A DNA stretch of 64,000 bases from Legionellaceae bacterium (GCA_029210085.1 JARGPP010000016.1:1-64000), one strand, 5' to 3'; positions 8,369-18,458 are shown, numbered from the stretch's first letter. Made by a program: numbers and translations. The notes: generated by a model from the letters alone, not told the origin.

Positions 8369-9912
8369 TGGGCGGTATCACGTATTAGAAGAGCGTGTCC
8401 ACTCATAGACTGAGGGGGTTGAATACCCAGTAAAGTTAAGAGTGTGGGTGCAATATCAATGAGTGAACCTGTGATGTGCGATTTAAACTGCCAGTGCTTA
8501 TTTCCGACATAAAGCAAAGGCACAAGATTTGTTGTGTGTGCTGTATGTGGTTGTTGCGTGCTTTCATTAAACATAGATTCAGCATTACCATGATCTGCTG
8601 TAATGAGTAATTGGCCTTGTACGGGCTTAAGGGCTTCACCAATGGTTTGAATTGCTTTATCAAGGCAAGTGATGGCTTCACAGGTTGCTTTAAAATCTCC
8701 TGTATGTCCGACCATATCAGCATTGGCATAATTACAAATAATCACGTCATGTGTTTTATTTTGAATGGCATCTACAATGACTTCGGTAATAGCGGGTGCA
8801 CTCATTTCAGGCTTCAAATTATAAGTGGCCACTTTGGGGGATGGGATAAGCACACGATCTTCCCCTGGAAATGGTGCTTCTGTGCCACCATTGAGGAAAA
8901 AAGTGACATGAGCGTATTTTTCCGTTTCGGCAATGCGTAGTTGGCGTAAATGGTGTTGGGATAAAACTTCACCTAATGTTTCTGTTAAATCAGATGGTGG
9001 GAACACAGCCTCTGTATCTAAATCATCTGCATAGCGTGTCATGCTGATAAAGTGGCTTAAGTTAGGGTTTTTTTTTCGAGGAAATGCATCAAAGCCTGAA
9101 GCCGTCAGTGTTTTTGTGAGTTGCCTTGCTCGGTCAGCACGGAAGTTGAAAAAAAAGATAGCATCGTTATTCTGAATGGGTTTAGCTTCACCAATTTGTG
9201 TGGGTGGAATAAATTCATCAAAAATACCTTTTTGATAATAAAATTGAATAGCAGCTTCAGCAGTTTCAAAATGTGATGCGCTATAGCCTTCCGTGAGTAA
9301 TTGATAAACAGGCTCTAATCGTTCCCATCGTTTATCACGATCCATTGCATAATAGCGACCGGAAATAGAATTAATGGTGATGCTCGGTGTGCCCTTAAGA
9401 GCCGTGTTTAGGCGCTCAATACTTTCAAGGGCACTCTTCGGAGGGGTATCGCGGCCATCAAGAAATAGGTGTAAGGCTATGTTTTCAAATTGTTGTTGCT
9501 GGCAGAGCTTTAAAAAAGCAAATAAATGCGCTTCATGACTATGCACGCCACCTACTGAAAGCAGTCCCATGACATGTAGGGTATGTTTGTTTTTTTTAAG
9601 TTGTTTGATGGTGTTCATGAATATAGGCTGTGTATTAAATGTTTGGGTTGTGATGGCATGATTAATTCGTGTGAAGTCTTGTGCAATCATACGGCCAGCA
9701 CCAATATGCATATGGCCTACTTCTGAGTTTCCCATTTGTGTCGTTGGTAAACCGACAGGCTCACCAGAGGCTTTGAGCAATGTATGTGGCTCATGATGCC
9801 ACCAAGTATCCCACTGAGGTGTATGAGCTGTTGCAATGGCATTATGCTCGGTATGGTCGGAATAACCGAAGCCATCAAGGATGATAAAAACCAAAGGAGG
9901 GGTATTTGACAT
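8365..9912 (-). CDS. gpmI: 2,3-bisphosphoglycerate-independent phosphoglycerate mutase
   Basis: 515 aa, the normal length for the cofactor-independent, Mn-dependent phosphoglycerate mutase that interconverts 3- and 2-phosphoglycerate in glycolysis and gluconeogenesis. The N-terminus has the metal ligand in LDGFGYSD (Asp13). The phosphoryl-carrying Ser63 lies in MGNSEVGH. Further alkaline-phosphatase-superfamily signatures are DGRDTPP, FFFNFRADRARQL and TADHGNAE. It heads the minus-strand group gpmI-envC-ctpA and is divergent from uppS, with a 68-base shared upstream region. Confidence 0.96.
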   Translation of the reverse strand: MSNTPPLVFIILDGFGYSDHTEHNAIATAHTPQWDTWWHHEPHTLLKASGEPVGLPTTQMGNSEVGHMHIGAGRMIAQDFTRINHAITTQTFNTQPIFMNTIKQLKKNKHTLHVMGLLSVGGVHSHEAHLFAFLKLCQQQQFENIALHLFLDGRDTPPKSALESIERLNTALKGTPSITINSISGRYYAMDRDKRWERLEPVYQLLTEGYSASHFETAEAAIQFYYQKGIFDEFIPPTQIGEAKPIQNNDAIFFFNFRADRARQLTKTLTASGFDAFPRKKNPNLSHFISMTRYADDLDTEAVFPPSDLTETLGEVLSQHHLRQLRIAETEKYAHVTFFLNGGTEAPFPGEDRVLIPSPKVATYNLKPEMSAPAITEVIVDAIQNKTHDVIICNYANADMVGHTGDFKATCEAITCLDKAIQTIGEALKPVQGQLLITADHGNAESMFNESTQQPHTAHTTNLVPLLYVGNKHWQFKSHITGSLIDIAPTLLTLLGIQPPQSMSGHALLIRDTAQ

Positions 9913-9980
9913 GTTAGCTCTTAAACTTTCTAGATAAAGAGGTTAGACTATAGGCCATTTTTTTCAATGGATGAAGTGCC

Positions 9981-10715
9981 TTGAAGCAAAAAATACCACA
10001 ACATGTTGCGATTGTGATGGATGGTAACGGACGCTGGGCTGAGGCTCAAGGTTTGCCGAGAGTTGAAGGACATCGCGCAGGTGTGAAAGCAATCAGGCAA
10101 GTTGTAAAAGTTTGCCCAGATAGAAATATTTCGACATTGAGCATTTTTGCTTTTGGTCAAGAAAATTGGGCGCGTCCAGCAGCGGAAGTTAATTATTTAA
10201 TGGAATTGTTCTTCCAAGCAATTGAACATGATGTGGCTGAACTGCATGCCGAAGGTGTGTGCTTAAGATTTATCGGTGAGCGAGAGCGGTTAGATGATGC
10301 TCTTCAAGCTTTGATGTGCTCGGTTGAGTCGCTCACAAAAGATAATCAATGCTTGAACTTAAACATTATCATGAATTACAGTGGTCGCTGGGATATTACG
10401 CAAGCGACCCGTCAATTAGCACATCAAGTTCAATCGGGTCATATGCAGCCTGATGAAATTAATGAAGTAACTTTCTCTCAGTTTTTGTTAACATCGACGT
10501 TTCCTGAGCCTGACATGCTGATTAGGACGAGTGGGGAGCAACGAATTAGCAACTTTTTTTTGTGGCAGTTAGCTTATAGCGAATTATATTTCACGGATGT
10601 GCTTTGGCCTGATTTTACAGCAGATGAATTTGATAAAGCACTGATTTGGTTTGCCTCGCGAGAACGGCGGTATGGTAAAACATCCCAACAAATGACTAAG
10701 GAAGAAAATGCTTAA
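9981..10715 (+). CDS. uppS: undecaprenyl diphosphate synthase (cis-prenyltransferase)
   Basis: 244 aa. The N-terminal HVAIVMDGNGRWA motif with Asp14 binds the pyrophosphate, and RTSGEQRISNFFLWQ plus the SELYF region complete the active site. It makes C55 undecaprenyl diphosphate from FPP and IPP, the lipid carrier for peptidoglycan and LPS. The only start that keeps the conserved N-terminus is TTG at 9981; the two nearby ATGs are out of frame and an in-frame TGA lies just upstream. A rare start with a weak Shine-Dalgarno sequence suggests modest translation. First gene of the uppS-cdsA-rseP-bamA-skp-fabZ-lpxA-serS run; cdsA overlaps its end by eight bases. Confidence 0.95.
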   Translation: MKQKIPQHVAIVMDGNGRWAEAQGLPRVEGHRAGVKAIRQVVKVCPDRNISTLSIFAFGQENWARPAAEVNYLMELFFQAIEHDVAELHAEGVCLRFIGERERLDDALQALMCSVESLTKDNQCLNLNIIMNYSGRWDITQATRQLAHQVQSGHMQPDEINEVTFSQFLLTSTFPEPDMLIRTSGEQRISNFFLWQLAYSELYFTDVLWPDFTADEFDKALIWFASRERRYGKTSQQMTKEENA

Positions 10716-11505
10716 AAAACGAATCATTACGGCAGCAGTTTTAGTCCCGTTACTCTTATTTTCCATTCTTTATGCTCATCCTTTTGTGTTGCTTGGGTTA
10801 CTTGTATTTACTGTAGGTCTTGCTGCTTATGAATGGCAAAATTTAATTCCAATTTTGAATAGGTCTCATCAGATTGTTTTCTGGGGAGGACTCATTGCAA
10901 GTGCTTGCATCTGTTTGATGTGGTTTTCGGTGTGGCTGAGTATGGGGTTGTTTTTGTGGCTTTTAGTGATGTGTGCTGTTTTAACATACCCTGCATCGCA
11001 ACGTGTGTGGGGCGCACCTTGGCTTGTGGCTATTTTGGGGTGTGTGTTTTTACCACTGATGGGTGTTTCAGCCATAGGGCTTTATCAGCAACCACATGGA
11101 GCAGGGCTGATTATTTATGTACTGGCATTGGTGAGTGTCTCAGATTCAGGGGCATATTTTGTAGGAAATCTGATAGGTAAGCACGCACTGATTCCTCGTG
11201 TGAGTTCAGGCAAAACAATTGAGGGAGCATTAGGCGGTTTATTATTCCCTATGATTGTTGCCTCGATTGGTGCATGGATTTGGTCTCCTGGTGCATATTT
11301 CAAATGGTTTGGACTGGCCTTGGTGACGGTTATTGTGTCTATATTTGGAGATTTATCGATTAGTATGCTGAAACGTAGAAGGCATTTAAAAGATACAGGT
11401 TCGATTCTGCCTGGACATGGGGGAGTGTTGGATAGGTTGGATAGCATATTGGCCGCATTACCTTGGTTTTATGTTGGGTTGTATTATTTTATTCCTGGAT
11501 TTTAA
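10708..11505 (+). CDS. cdsA: phosphatidate cytidylyltransferase (CDP-diglyceride synthase)
   Basis: 265 aa integral membrane enzyme with about eight hydrophobic segments. The family signature lies near the C-terminus: KRRRHLKDTGSILPGHGG, followed by LDRLDS, with SDSGAYFVG upstream. It forms CDP-diacylglycerol from phosphatidate and CTP, feeding all phospholipid synthesis, including the pgsA step encoded at 47.5 kb. The start overlaps uppS. rseP follows after two bases; in many gammaproteobacteria dxr stands in this position. Confidence 0.95.
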   Translation: MLKKRIITAAVLVPLLLFSILYAHPFVLLGLLVFTVGLAAYEWQNLIPILNRSHQIVFWGGLIASACICLMWFSVWLSMGLFLWLLVMCAVLTYPASQRVWGAPWLVAILGCVFLPLMGVSAIGLYQQPHGAGLIIYVLALVSVSDSGAYFVGNLIGKHALIPRVSSGKTIEGALGGLLFPMIVASIGAWIWSPGAYFKWFGLALVTVIVSIFGDLSISMLKRRRHLKDTGSILPGHGGVLDRLDSILAALPWFYVGLYYFIPGF

Positions 11506-11507
11506 GC

Positions 11508-12863
11508 ATGCTTTGGACTGTGTTTTATTTTATTTTGGCGCTTTTCTTACTCGTGACTATCCATGAGGCAGGGCATTTTTTTGTGGCACGTTGGTGTGGT
11601 GTCAAAGTTTTGAGGTTTTCATTTGGCTTTGGCCCCGTGTTGTTTTCGAAACAAGATAAAACAGGCACTGAATTTGTATTGTCTCTGATTCCACTGGGTG
11701 GTTATGTTAAGTTTCTCGGAGATTCAGGCGAAGAGGTTTGTGCCAAAGAGAATCATCTTACCTTTCATGAAAAGCCATTATTTGCACGAGTGTTGATTAT
11801 TTTAGCGGGACCGGCGTTTAATTTTTTATTGGCATTCTTAGCCTTTTGGTGTGTTTCAATGCTGGGCATGAAGACTTTAGCACCTATTGTGGGTCAGGTT
11901 GCTGTGCATAGCACGGCAGAACAAGTTGGATTCGCTGAGCAAGACGAAATCGTAACGGTAGATGGAAAATTAGTCGCGAGTTGGCGCGATGTGCGGTATG
12001 CTTTGATGCCTCATATGGGGGGACATGGTGCATTAGATGTTGGAGTGGTTTCAAGGGAAAGTGGTGTAAAGCGCCGTTTGAAGGTGCCTTTGGGGGATTG
12101 GGCAACACCGTTGCCTGAAGTTGACCCGATAGCACAGCTAGGATTGCAGCCTTTTTTTCCAACGATTGTACCGCGTGTGGCAAAAGTATACCCAGATACG
12201 CCAGCAGTGGCAGCGGATTTACGAGTTGGAGATGAAATATTGGCTGTTGATGGACAAGGAATAAGTGATTGGCGCGAATTGGTTATCTATGTTAAAAACC
12301 ACCCAGATCAAACAATAGAACTGACAGTGAAACGTGGGGAACGTAAAAAGCAGCTTATGGTTTTGTTGGGCCATCAGGTCGTAGCCGGACAACAAGAAGG
12401 TATGTTGGGGGTGTTGTCAGAACGCGGACATTGGCCGACAGATTTACTTCGTATTCAGCGTGAGGGTCCGATAGATGCATTGGTGATGGCATCAAAACAA
12501 ACCTGGCTTTTTACGGAAGCAACGGTGATATGGATTGGACGAATGCTGTCTGGTGATATGCCGATTAAAAATTTAAGTGGTCCCTTGGGCGTGGCAAAAG
12601 GGGCAGGAGATTCAGCGCGAGGAGGACTGGCTTATTATTTGTCCTTTTTAGCGTTAGTGAGTATTGGACTCGGAGTACTTAATCTATTGCCTATTCCTAT
12701 TTTGGATGGAGGGCAGTTGATGTACTCCTTGGTTGAATGGATAATAGGCCGTCCTTTGTCTGAACGCTCCAAAATGGCAGGCGTTTTACTTGGGTTGATT
12801 ATGTTGATGGCTTTGACGGCCGTTGCATTAAAAAATGATGTGACCCGGATGATGGGGTCATGA
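11508..12863 (+). CDS. rseP: RseP site-2 zinc metalloprotease
   Basis: 451 aa from the ATG at 11508, two bases after the cdsA stop. A longer in-frame extension begins inside cdsA and lacks support, and this start reproduces the usual RseP N-terminus. The zinc motif HEAGH (His19, Glu20, His23) is in TM1. Two PDZ domains lie between the catalytic halves (about 115-205 and 220-300). The third ligand motif LLPIPILDGG is near the C-terminus. RseP performs intramembrane cleavage of anti-sigma-E RseA and clears remnant signal peptides, linking outer-membrane assembly stress to sigma E. The location directly before bamA fits this. Confidence 0.94.
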   Translation: MLWTVFYFILALFLLVTIHEAGHFFVARWCGVKVLRFSFGFGPVLFSKQDKTGTEFVLSLIPLGGYVKFLGDSGEEVCAKENHLTFHEKPLFARVLIILAGPAFNFLLAFLAFWCVSMLGMKTLAPIVGQVAVHSTAEQVGFAEQDEIVTVDGKLVASWRDVRYALMPHMGGHGALDVGVVSRESGVKRRLKVPLGDWATPLPEVDPIAQLGLQPFFPTIVPRVAKVYPDTPAVAADLRVGDEILAVDGQGISDWRELVIYVKNHPDQTIELTVKRGERKKQLMVLLGHQVVAGQQEGMLGVLSERGHWPTDLLRIQREGPIDALVMASKQTWLFTEATVIWIGRMLSGDMPIKNLSGPLGVAKGAGDSARGGLAYYLSFLALVSIGLGVLNLLPIPILDGGQLMYSLVEWIIGRPLSERSKMAGVLLGLIMLMALTAVALKNDVTRMMGS

Positions 12864-12888
12864 CGTATTTTGGATGTAATAAAATAAT

Positions 12889-15225
12889 ATGAAAAATATG
12901 AGAAGTATAAAAAAAGTAAGTTGTCAGACCATGATCATGTGGTGTTGTTTTGTGATGCTTTTTTGCTCTTTTGGTCTTCAAGCAGCTTCGTCGTATCGTT
13001 TTGTTGTACGTGATATTAAAATATCGGGTTTGCAGCGCGTGAGTACAGGGACCGTACTGAACTATTTACCTGTTCAAGTTGGGGAAGAGATTGGCCCTGA
13101 GGCGACACCCCGCATTATTCGTGCGTTATATGATACGGGTTTTTTTCAATCCGTCGTGCTTGAGCGTGAAGGAAACACACTGATTATACAGGTCGTTGAG
13201 CGAGCAACGATTGGTTCTGTTTCAGTGACAGGCAACAAAGATATTCCCAGTGATAAAATGAAAGATATTTTGAAAGAGTTGGGGCTTGTCAAAGGACGTG
13301 TTTTTCAGCGAGCGTCACTTGAACGGCTCGAAAAAGAAATGAAAATAGCCTACAACGCACGCGGAAAATACAACGCACGTATTCAATCAACAGTGACACC
13401 GCTTGCTGAAAATCGGGTGGATATTAAAGTTGAAATTTCTGAGGGGCGTGTTTCACGGATTAAAGAAGTGAAGATTATTGGTAATCATGATTTTACAGAA
13501 GAAGAATTGAAGTCTGAAATATCCCTTGCAGGCCGTAATGTATTTACTTACTTCACTAAAAAAGATCAGTATTCAAAAGCTGCCATGGATGCATCGGTTG
13601 AGGCACTCCGTTCTTTTTACTTAAACCGTGGATACTTAAAGTTCACGCTAGTATCATCACAAGTTCTATTGTCGCCTGATAAAAAAGATGTGTTTATCCA
13701 TATTCATATTGAAGAAGGCCCACAATATCACTTTTCAGGTTATTCTTTTTCAGGCAATACGATTTTAACAAAAGAGAAACTAACAGCATTAGTAGATATT
13801 AAATCAGGCGACGTTTTTTCTCGTAAAAAAGTCACTGAGAGTATTTCAGCAATTAGTCTTGCTTTAGGCGACTTAGGATATGGTTTTCCTGCGATTAATG
13901 CTGACCCACGTATCAATGAGCGAGATAAGACCGTATTTATTACTTTCATGATTGATCCGGGACGTCATGTGTATGTGCGACGTATTAATTTTCATGGTAA
14001 TACAAAAACGGGCGATTATGTGCTCAGAAATATGATGCATCAAGATGAAGGTGGACTGCTTTCATTACATAATATCAAAGAATCTGAACGGCAATTGCGA
14101 TTATTAAATTATATTAAAGATATTAATGTAAAAACGACGCCTGTGCCTAAAGCGAATAATTTAGTTGATTTGGATGTCGGTCTTGAAGAGACACCTTCAG
14201 CTGAAGCCAGTGCATCTGCAGGTTACGGAACAACTGGGCCACAGTTTAATGCTTCAGTGAATCAATATAACTTTATGGGAACTGGGCGTACGGTTGGATT
14301 TACGTTTAATGCAACGTATTGGGGGCTTGATTATGCCTTTAATTATTATAATCCTTTTTACACAAATACAGGGGTTGGTCGTGGTCTAGCCCTGTATTTT
14401 CAAACCGTTGATCCTCGAAAGTTAGATGTTGCGCAGTATAGTGCAGATCGTTTTGGTGGTGATGTTAATTATAATATTTTATTGAGTGAGCGAAGTAGTG
14501 CGCAATTTGGCTATGGTTATCAAGGGCTCAATATCCAAAGCACGGGAAATCTTTCCCAAATTCAAGCTTTTGAAAGTCTTTATGGGCGAGATTTTTATCA
14601 GATTCGTTTAAGTGGGGGTTGGAATAAAAATAGTTATGACCAAATGCCCTATCCGAATAAAGGGATTAATCAACAAGCAAGTGCTTTGCTTGCACTGCCT
14701 GCAACGTCTAAGTCATTTGAATATTTTAAATTGGCTTATCAAGCCCATTCCTATCAATCTCTTGGAAAAGGGTTTATTGCCACAGTACTTGTGAATGCGC
14801 AATATGGTAATCAATTTGATAGCACGGGCTTGCCGTTTTATGAGAATTATTTTGCAGGGGGTATTGCGATGCCTGGCCAAGTGCGTGGTTATGAAAGTTA
14901 CTCATTAGGTCCGAGAGATAGTAATGGAACAGCAATTGGTGCCAATTTATTGTTAAACGGTAGTGCGGGCTTAATCTTACCCTTTCCACTGAGTCGTGAT
15001 AATTTAAGAACAACTCTGTTTGTGGATGCGGGTAATGTATTTGTTGCAGGAACGCCTCAAATTTTATCGGGTACAAACCCTGGGCCTATGCGCTATTCTG
15101 CGGGTCTTTCGGTTGAATGGCGTTCACCCTTTGGACCTTTGGTATTTAGTGTGGCTGAGCCATTGAACAAGCAACCCTTTGATCAATCACAGCCATTCCA
15201 GTTTACATTAGCTTCTGGGTTTTAG
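12889..15225 (+). CDS. bamA: BamA outer-membrane protein assembly factor
   Basis: 778 aa. A signal peptide (about 1-32, ending LQAAS) is followed by five POTRA repeats (about 33-430) and a C-terminal 16-strand barrel. The last residue is Phe (LASGF), the usual beta-signal ending for outer-membrane proteins. The barrel contains the VRGYES motif of Omp85 proteins. BamA folds and inserts other outer-membrane proteins and is essential. The Shine-Dalgarno sequence is weak; ATGs at 12889 and 12898 are both possible. It lies between rseP and skp, the conserved order. Confidence 0.96.
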   Translation: MKNMRSIKKVSCQTMIMWCCFVMLFCSFGLQAASSYRFVVRDIKISGLQRVSTGTVLNYLPVQVGEEIGPEATPRIIRALYDTGFFQSVVLEREGNTLIIQVVERATIGSVSVTGNKDIPSDKMKDILKELGLVKGRVFQRASLERLEKEMKIAYNARGKYNARIQSTVTPLAENRVDIKVEISEGRVSRIKEVKIIGNHDFTEEELKSEISLAGRNVFTYFTKKDQYSKAAMDASVEALRSFYLNRGYLKFTLVSSQVLLSPDKKDVFIHIHIEEGPQYHFSGYSFSGNTILTKEKLTALVDIKSGDVFSRKKVTESISAISLALGDLGYGFPAINADPRINERDKTVFITFMIDPGRHVYVRRINFHGNTKTGDYVLRNMMHQDEGGLLSLHNIKESERQLRLLNYIKDINVKTTPVPKANNLVDLDVGLEETPSAEASASAGYGTTGPQFNASVNQYNFMGTGRTVGFTFNATYWGLDYAFNYYNPFYTNTGVGRGLALYFQTVDPRKLDVAQYSADRFGGDVNYNILLSERSSAQFGYGYQGLNIQSTGNLSQIQAFESLYGRDFYQIRLSGGWNKNSYDQMPYPNKGINQQASALLALPATSKSFEYFKLAYQAHSYQSLGKGFIATVLVNAQYGNQFDSTGLPFYENYFAGGIAMPGQVRGYESYSLGPRDSNGTAIGANLLLNGSAGLILPFPLSRDNLRTTLFVDAGNVFVAGTPQILSGTNPGPMRYSAGLSVEWRSPFGPLVFSVAEPLNKQPFDQSQPFQFTLASGF

Positions 15226-15309
15226 ATGGTCTGTAAGTTATTTAGAAATGTGTTAGCATGATGCCTGGTTTGGCTGATTAAATTTAATTTTAAAATTAGG
15301 AGTGGATTC

Positions 15310-15825
15310 ATGAAGCGATTAAGTGGTGTGTTATTGGCATTGTTTTTTTCTGTTGGTGCAGCAGGTGTTTTTGCTGATGCGCCCAAAATAGCAGTGGTTG
15401 ATTTACAAAAAATCATGCAGACCTCTGATGAAATGAAAACAATTCAAGCTAAGCTTGAGCAAGAGTTTAAACCGCGCCGTGATAAATTAATGGGTATGGA
15501 AGCCGATTTGAAAACAGATATGGATGCGTTTAAACGGGATAGTGCAGTGATGAATCAAGCTAAGCGCAAAGCGGCGGAAGAAAAAATTGTGGCAACACAA
15601 CAACAGTTTGAGCGTGAAGGTCAACAGTATCAGCAAGAGTTAAGTGCGGCACATAATCAAGCCATGGAGCAATTTTATAATAAAATTCGAGCGGCTATTT
15701 CAAAAGTAGCGCAAGAAAAAAAATATGACTTAGTACTACAAAAAGATGCAGCACCATTTAGTATTGAAAAATTAGATGTAACCGATAGAGTGATTGAAGT
15801 CGCACGTGATGCAGCTAAGTCATAA
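15310..15825 (+). CDS. skp: Skp/OmpH periplasmic chaperone
   Basis: 171 aa with a signal peptide ending GVFADA. KIAVVDLQKIMQTSDE follows, then a long charged alpha-hairpin (about 45-130), the tentacles of the Skp trimer. Skp holds unfolded outer-membrane proteins crossing the periplasm and hands them to BamA, encoded just upstream. TTAGGAG precedes the ATG with good spacing. The gene is followed after 48 bases by fabZ rather than lpxD. Confidence 0.93.
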   Translation: MKRLSGVLLALFFSVGAAGVFADAPKIAVVDLQKIMQTSDEMKTIQAKLEQEFKPRRDKLMGMEADLKTDMDAFKRDSAVMNQAKRKAAEEKIVATQQQFEREGQQYQQELSAAHNQAMEQFYNKIRAAISKVAQEKKYDLVLQKDAAPFSIEKLDVTDRVIEVARDAAKS

Positions 15826-15873
15826 TGCGATAAAGTACTGCTTATTATTGAGTGTAGAGTAAGGATTTTTTGT

Positions 15874-16338
15874 ATGACCTCTGAAATTGATATCAATGCG
15901 ATTATAAAATCATTACCGCATCGTTATCCCTTGTTGCTTGTAGACCGAGTTTTGGATTATAAAGCGTTTGATTATTTAGTTGCAATTAAGAACGTGACGG
16001 TCAATGAGCCTTGTTTTCAGGGGCATTTTCCAGGAAATCCTATTATGCCGGGCGTACTCATGATTGAAGCTTTGGCTCAGGCAGGTGGATTGTTGTCTAA
16101 TTTATCAAGAACGCCTGCTGATGGCCATGAGTTTCTTTATTTTTTTGCTAGCATAGATAACGTGAAATTTAAAACAATGGTGACACCGGGTGATCAGCTA
16201 AGGCTGCATGTGACGCTTACAAATCAAAGACGTGATTTTTGGCGCCTACACGGTGAAGCGCATGTGGGGGATAAACTTGCTTGTTCAGCTGATTTAATGA
16301 GTGCTTCAAAGGAAGTGAAAAAGGAAGCTTTATCGTGA
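15874..16338 (+). CDS. fabZ: 3-hydroxyacyl-ACP dehydratase FabZ
   Basis: 154 aa hot-dog-fold enzyme. LPHRYPLLLVDRV and FQGHFPGNPIMPGVLMIEA carry the catalytic His (GHFPG) and Glu. It dehydrates 3-hydroxyacyl-ACP in fatty acid elongation. The same 3-hydroxyacyl-ACP pool feeds LpxA, whose GTG start overlaps the fabZ stop by four bases. Confidence 0.96.
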   Translation: MTSEIDINAIIKSLPHRYPLLLVDRVLDYKAFDYLVAIKNVTVNEPCFQGHFPGNPIMPGVLMIEALAQAGGLLSNLSRTPADGHEFLYFFASIDNVKFKTMVTPGDQLRLHVTLTNQRRDFWRLHGEAHVGDKLACSADLMSASKEVKKEALS

Positions 16339-17105
16339 TTAGTGAACAAGCAATGATTGATCCATCTGCAAAAATTGGAAAAGGTGTGACCATTGGTCCA
16401 GGTACCATTATTGGTGCTGATGTTGAAATTGGTGAGAACACTTGGGTGGGGCCACACGTTGTAATTCAAGGCCCAACATCGATTGGAAAAAACAATAAAA
16501 TTTTTCAATTTGCCTCCGTGGGTGATGAACCACAAGATATCACCTATCAAGGTGAGCCGACACGTCTTGAAATTGGCGATAATAATACCGTTCGTGAATT
16601 TTGTATGATCAGTCGAGGTACTGTGAACGGTGGTGGAATAACGCGCATAGGAAATCATTGTTTGTTTTTGGCTTATTCTCATGTAGGACATGATTGTAAG
16701 CTTGGGAACTATGTGTCGATGGTGAGTTATTCTGCGCTATCAGGGCATGTGGAAGTTGATGATTATGCAACCATTGGTGCATATTCAGCAGTTCATCAAT
16801 TTTGCAAAGTAGGGGCATATGCATTTATTACAGGTGCTACCTATATCAAGAAAGATGTTTTGCCTTATGTTATTATTTCAGGCCAAGATACAACTGTTTA
16901 TGGTATTAATGTTGTTGGTTTAAAACGTAGAGGCTTTTCTTCTGAAGCGGTTGATGCACTAAGACGTGCTTACAAGATTGTTTTTCGTAAAGGATTAACG
17001 GTACAACAATCTATCGCTGATTTAGAATTAATGATGAGCGAATGTCCAGAAGTTTCATTGATGATTGAATCTTTGACGCAATCAACACGCGGTATTGTAA
17101 GGTAG
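16335..17105 (+). CDS. lpxA: UDP-N-acetylglucosamine acyltransferase LpxA
   Basis: 256 aa left-handed beta-helix built of hexapeptide repeats (for example IGKGVTIGPGTIIGADVEIG). The catalytic His lies in SHVGHDCKLGN, and a C-terminal helical part follows. It catalyses the first step of lipid A synthesis, 3-O-acylation of UDP-GlcNAc from 3-hydroxyacyl-ACP. The GTG at 16335 has AAGGA nine bases upstream; an internal ATG at 16353 has no Shine-Dalgarno sequence. Coupled to fabZ by a GTGA overlap. Confidence 0.95.
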   Translation: MISEQAMIDPSAKIGKGVTIGPGTIIGADVEIGENTWVGPHVVIQGPTSIGKNNKIFQFASVGDEPQDITYQGEPTRLEIGDNNTVREFCMISRGTVNGGGITRIGNHCLFLAYSHVGHDCKLGNYVSMVSYSALSGHVEVDDYATIGAYSAVHQFCKVGAYAFITGATYIKKDVLPYVIISGQDTTVYGINVVGLKRRGFSSEAVDALRRAYKIVFRKGLTVQQSIADLELMMSECPEVSLMIESLTQSTRGIVR

Positions 17106-17114
17106 ATTTTTTGT

Positions 17115-18401
17115 ATGCTTGATCCTCATATTCTCAGAGCTTCTCCAGACGATGTTGCTCAACGTTTAAAAACACGTGGATTTACGTTTGATGTATCCAC
17201 ATTTAACACACTTGAAATTGCGAGAAAAAAATTACAAGTTGAAACAGAAAGCTTACAATTTGAGCGCAATAAAGCTTCAAAAGGCATTGGTGCAGCTAAA
17301 GCACGCGGTGAAGATATAGCACCTTTACTTAAAGAAGTTGCGAGCCTTGGTGATATTCTTGATAAAAAAAAGCAGGAATTGGCTGCATTGCTTGAAGACC
17401 TGGAGGTTTTGGTTTTAAGTCTTCCCAATTTACCCGATGCATCTGTTCCTGTTGGTCGTGATGAGGCCGATAATCAAGAAATCCATCGATTTGGTGAGCC
17501 AAGATCTTTTGATTTTAAGCCTAAATCACATGATGAATTAGGAGAAGCATCAGGCCAAATGGATTTTGCGATGGGTGCTAAGCTCACGGGAAGTCGATTT
17601 GTAGTCATGACAGGTGCTCTTGCAAAGTTACATCGTGCTTTAATTCAATTTATGCTCGATGTGCAAATTAACACGCATGGCTATCAAGAAATTTATGTGC
17701 CCTATATGGTTAATGAAGCCAGTTTACTAGGTACAGGGCAGTTGCCTAAATTTGGTGAAGACTTATTTAAGCTTGAGGGAGAGTTTCCTTATTATTTGAT
17801 TCCGACAGCTGAAGTGCCTGTAACCAATACTGTTCGTGATACGATTTTATCAGAAGCTGAATTACCCAAGCGTTATGTGTGTCACTCACCGTGTTTCCGT
17901 AGTGAAGCAGGCTCTTATGGTAAAGACACAAAGGGGATGATCAGGCAGCACCAATTTGAAAAGGTTGAATTAGTGTGGGTAACTAAGCCTGAGGCTTCTG
18001 ATGAAGCCCTCGAGACATTGCTTCGTCATGCCGAAGTGGTGCTTGAAATGCTTAATTTACCTTATCGAACAGTGGCTTTGTGTACGGGTGACATGGGCGC
18101 AAGCGCTCAAAAAACTTATGATATAGAGGTGTGGTTGCCTAGCCAAAATACATATCGCGAAATCTCATCTTGTAGCAATATGGGAGACTTCCAGGCAAGG
18201 CGCATGCAAGCACGCTATCGTAACTCAGGTGAGCGTGATACGCAGTTTGTACATACGCTGAATGGCTCTGGGCTTGCAGTTGGACGTACCTTGGTTGCTT
18301 TACTTGAAAACTACCAAGATGAAGCGGGTGCTATTCATATTCCATCGATACTACAGCCTTATATGAATGGGCTTCAAGTGATTGAGCCTGGCAAAAGTTA
18401 A
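17115..18401 (+). CDS. serS: seryl-tRNA synthetase
   Basis: 428 aa class II synthetase. The N-terminal coiled-coil arm (about 28-105) grips the long variable arm of tRNA-Ser. The catalytic core includes motif 2 ([20 protein letters not shown]) and motif 3 ([18 protein letters not shown]). It follows lpxA after nine bases and ends the envelope operon, an order also found in Legionella. A cognate tRNA-Ser(TGA) lies at 59.4 kb. Confidence 0.96.
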   Translation: MLDPHILRASPDDVAQRLKTRGFTFDVSTFNTLEIARKKLQVETESLQFERNKASKGIGAAKARGEDIAPLLKEVASLGDILDKKKQELAALLEDLEVLVLSLPNLPDASVPVGRDEADNQEIHRFGEPRSFDFKPKSHDELGEASGQMDFAMGAKLTGSRFVVMTGALAKLHRALIQFMLDVQINTHGYQEIYVPYMVNEASLLGTGQLPKFGEDLFKLEGEFPYYLIPTAEVPVTNTVRDTILSEAELPKRYVCHSPCFRSEAGSYGKDTKGMIRQHQFEKVELVWVTKPEASDEALETLLRHAEVVLEMLNLPYRTVALCTGDMGASAQKTYDIEVWLPSQNTYREISSCSNMGDFQARRMQARYRNSGERDTQFVHTLNGSGLAVGRTLVALLENYQDEAGAIHIPSILQPYMNGLQVIEPGKS

Positions 18402-18458
18402 TTTAGAAATTGTATTGGGCTTTATTTATAATACAACACTCTCATTGCGTTATCACAG

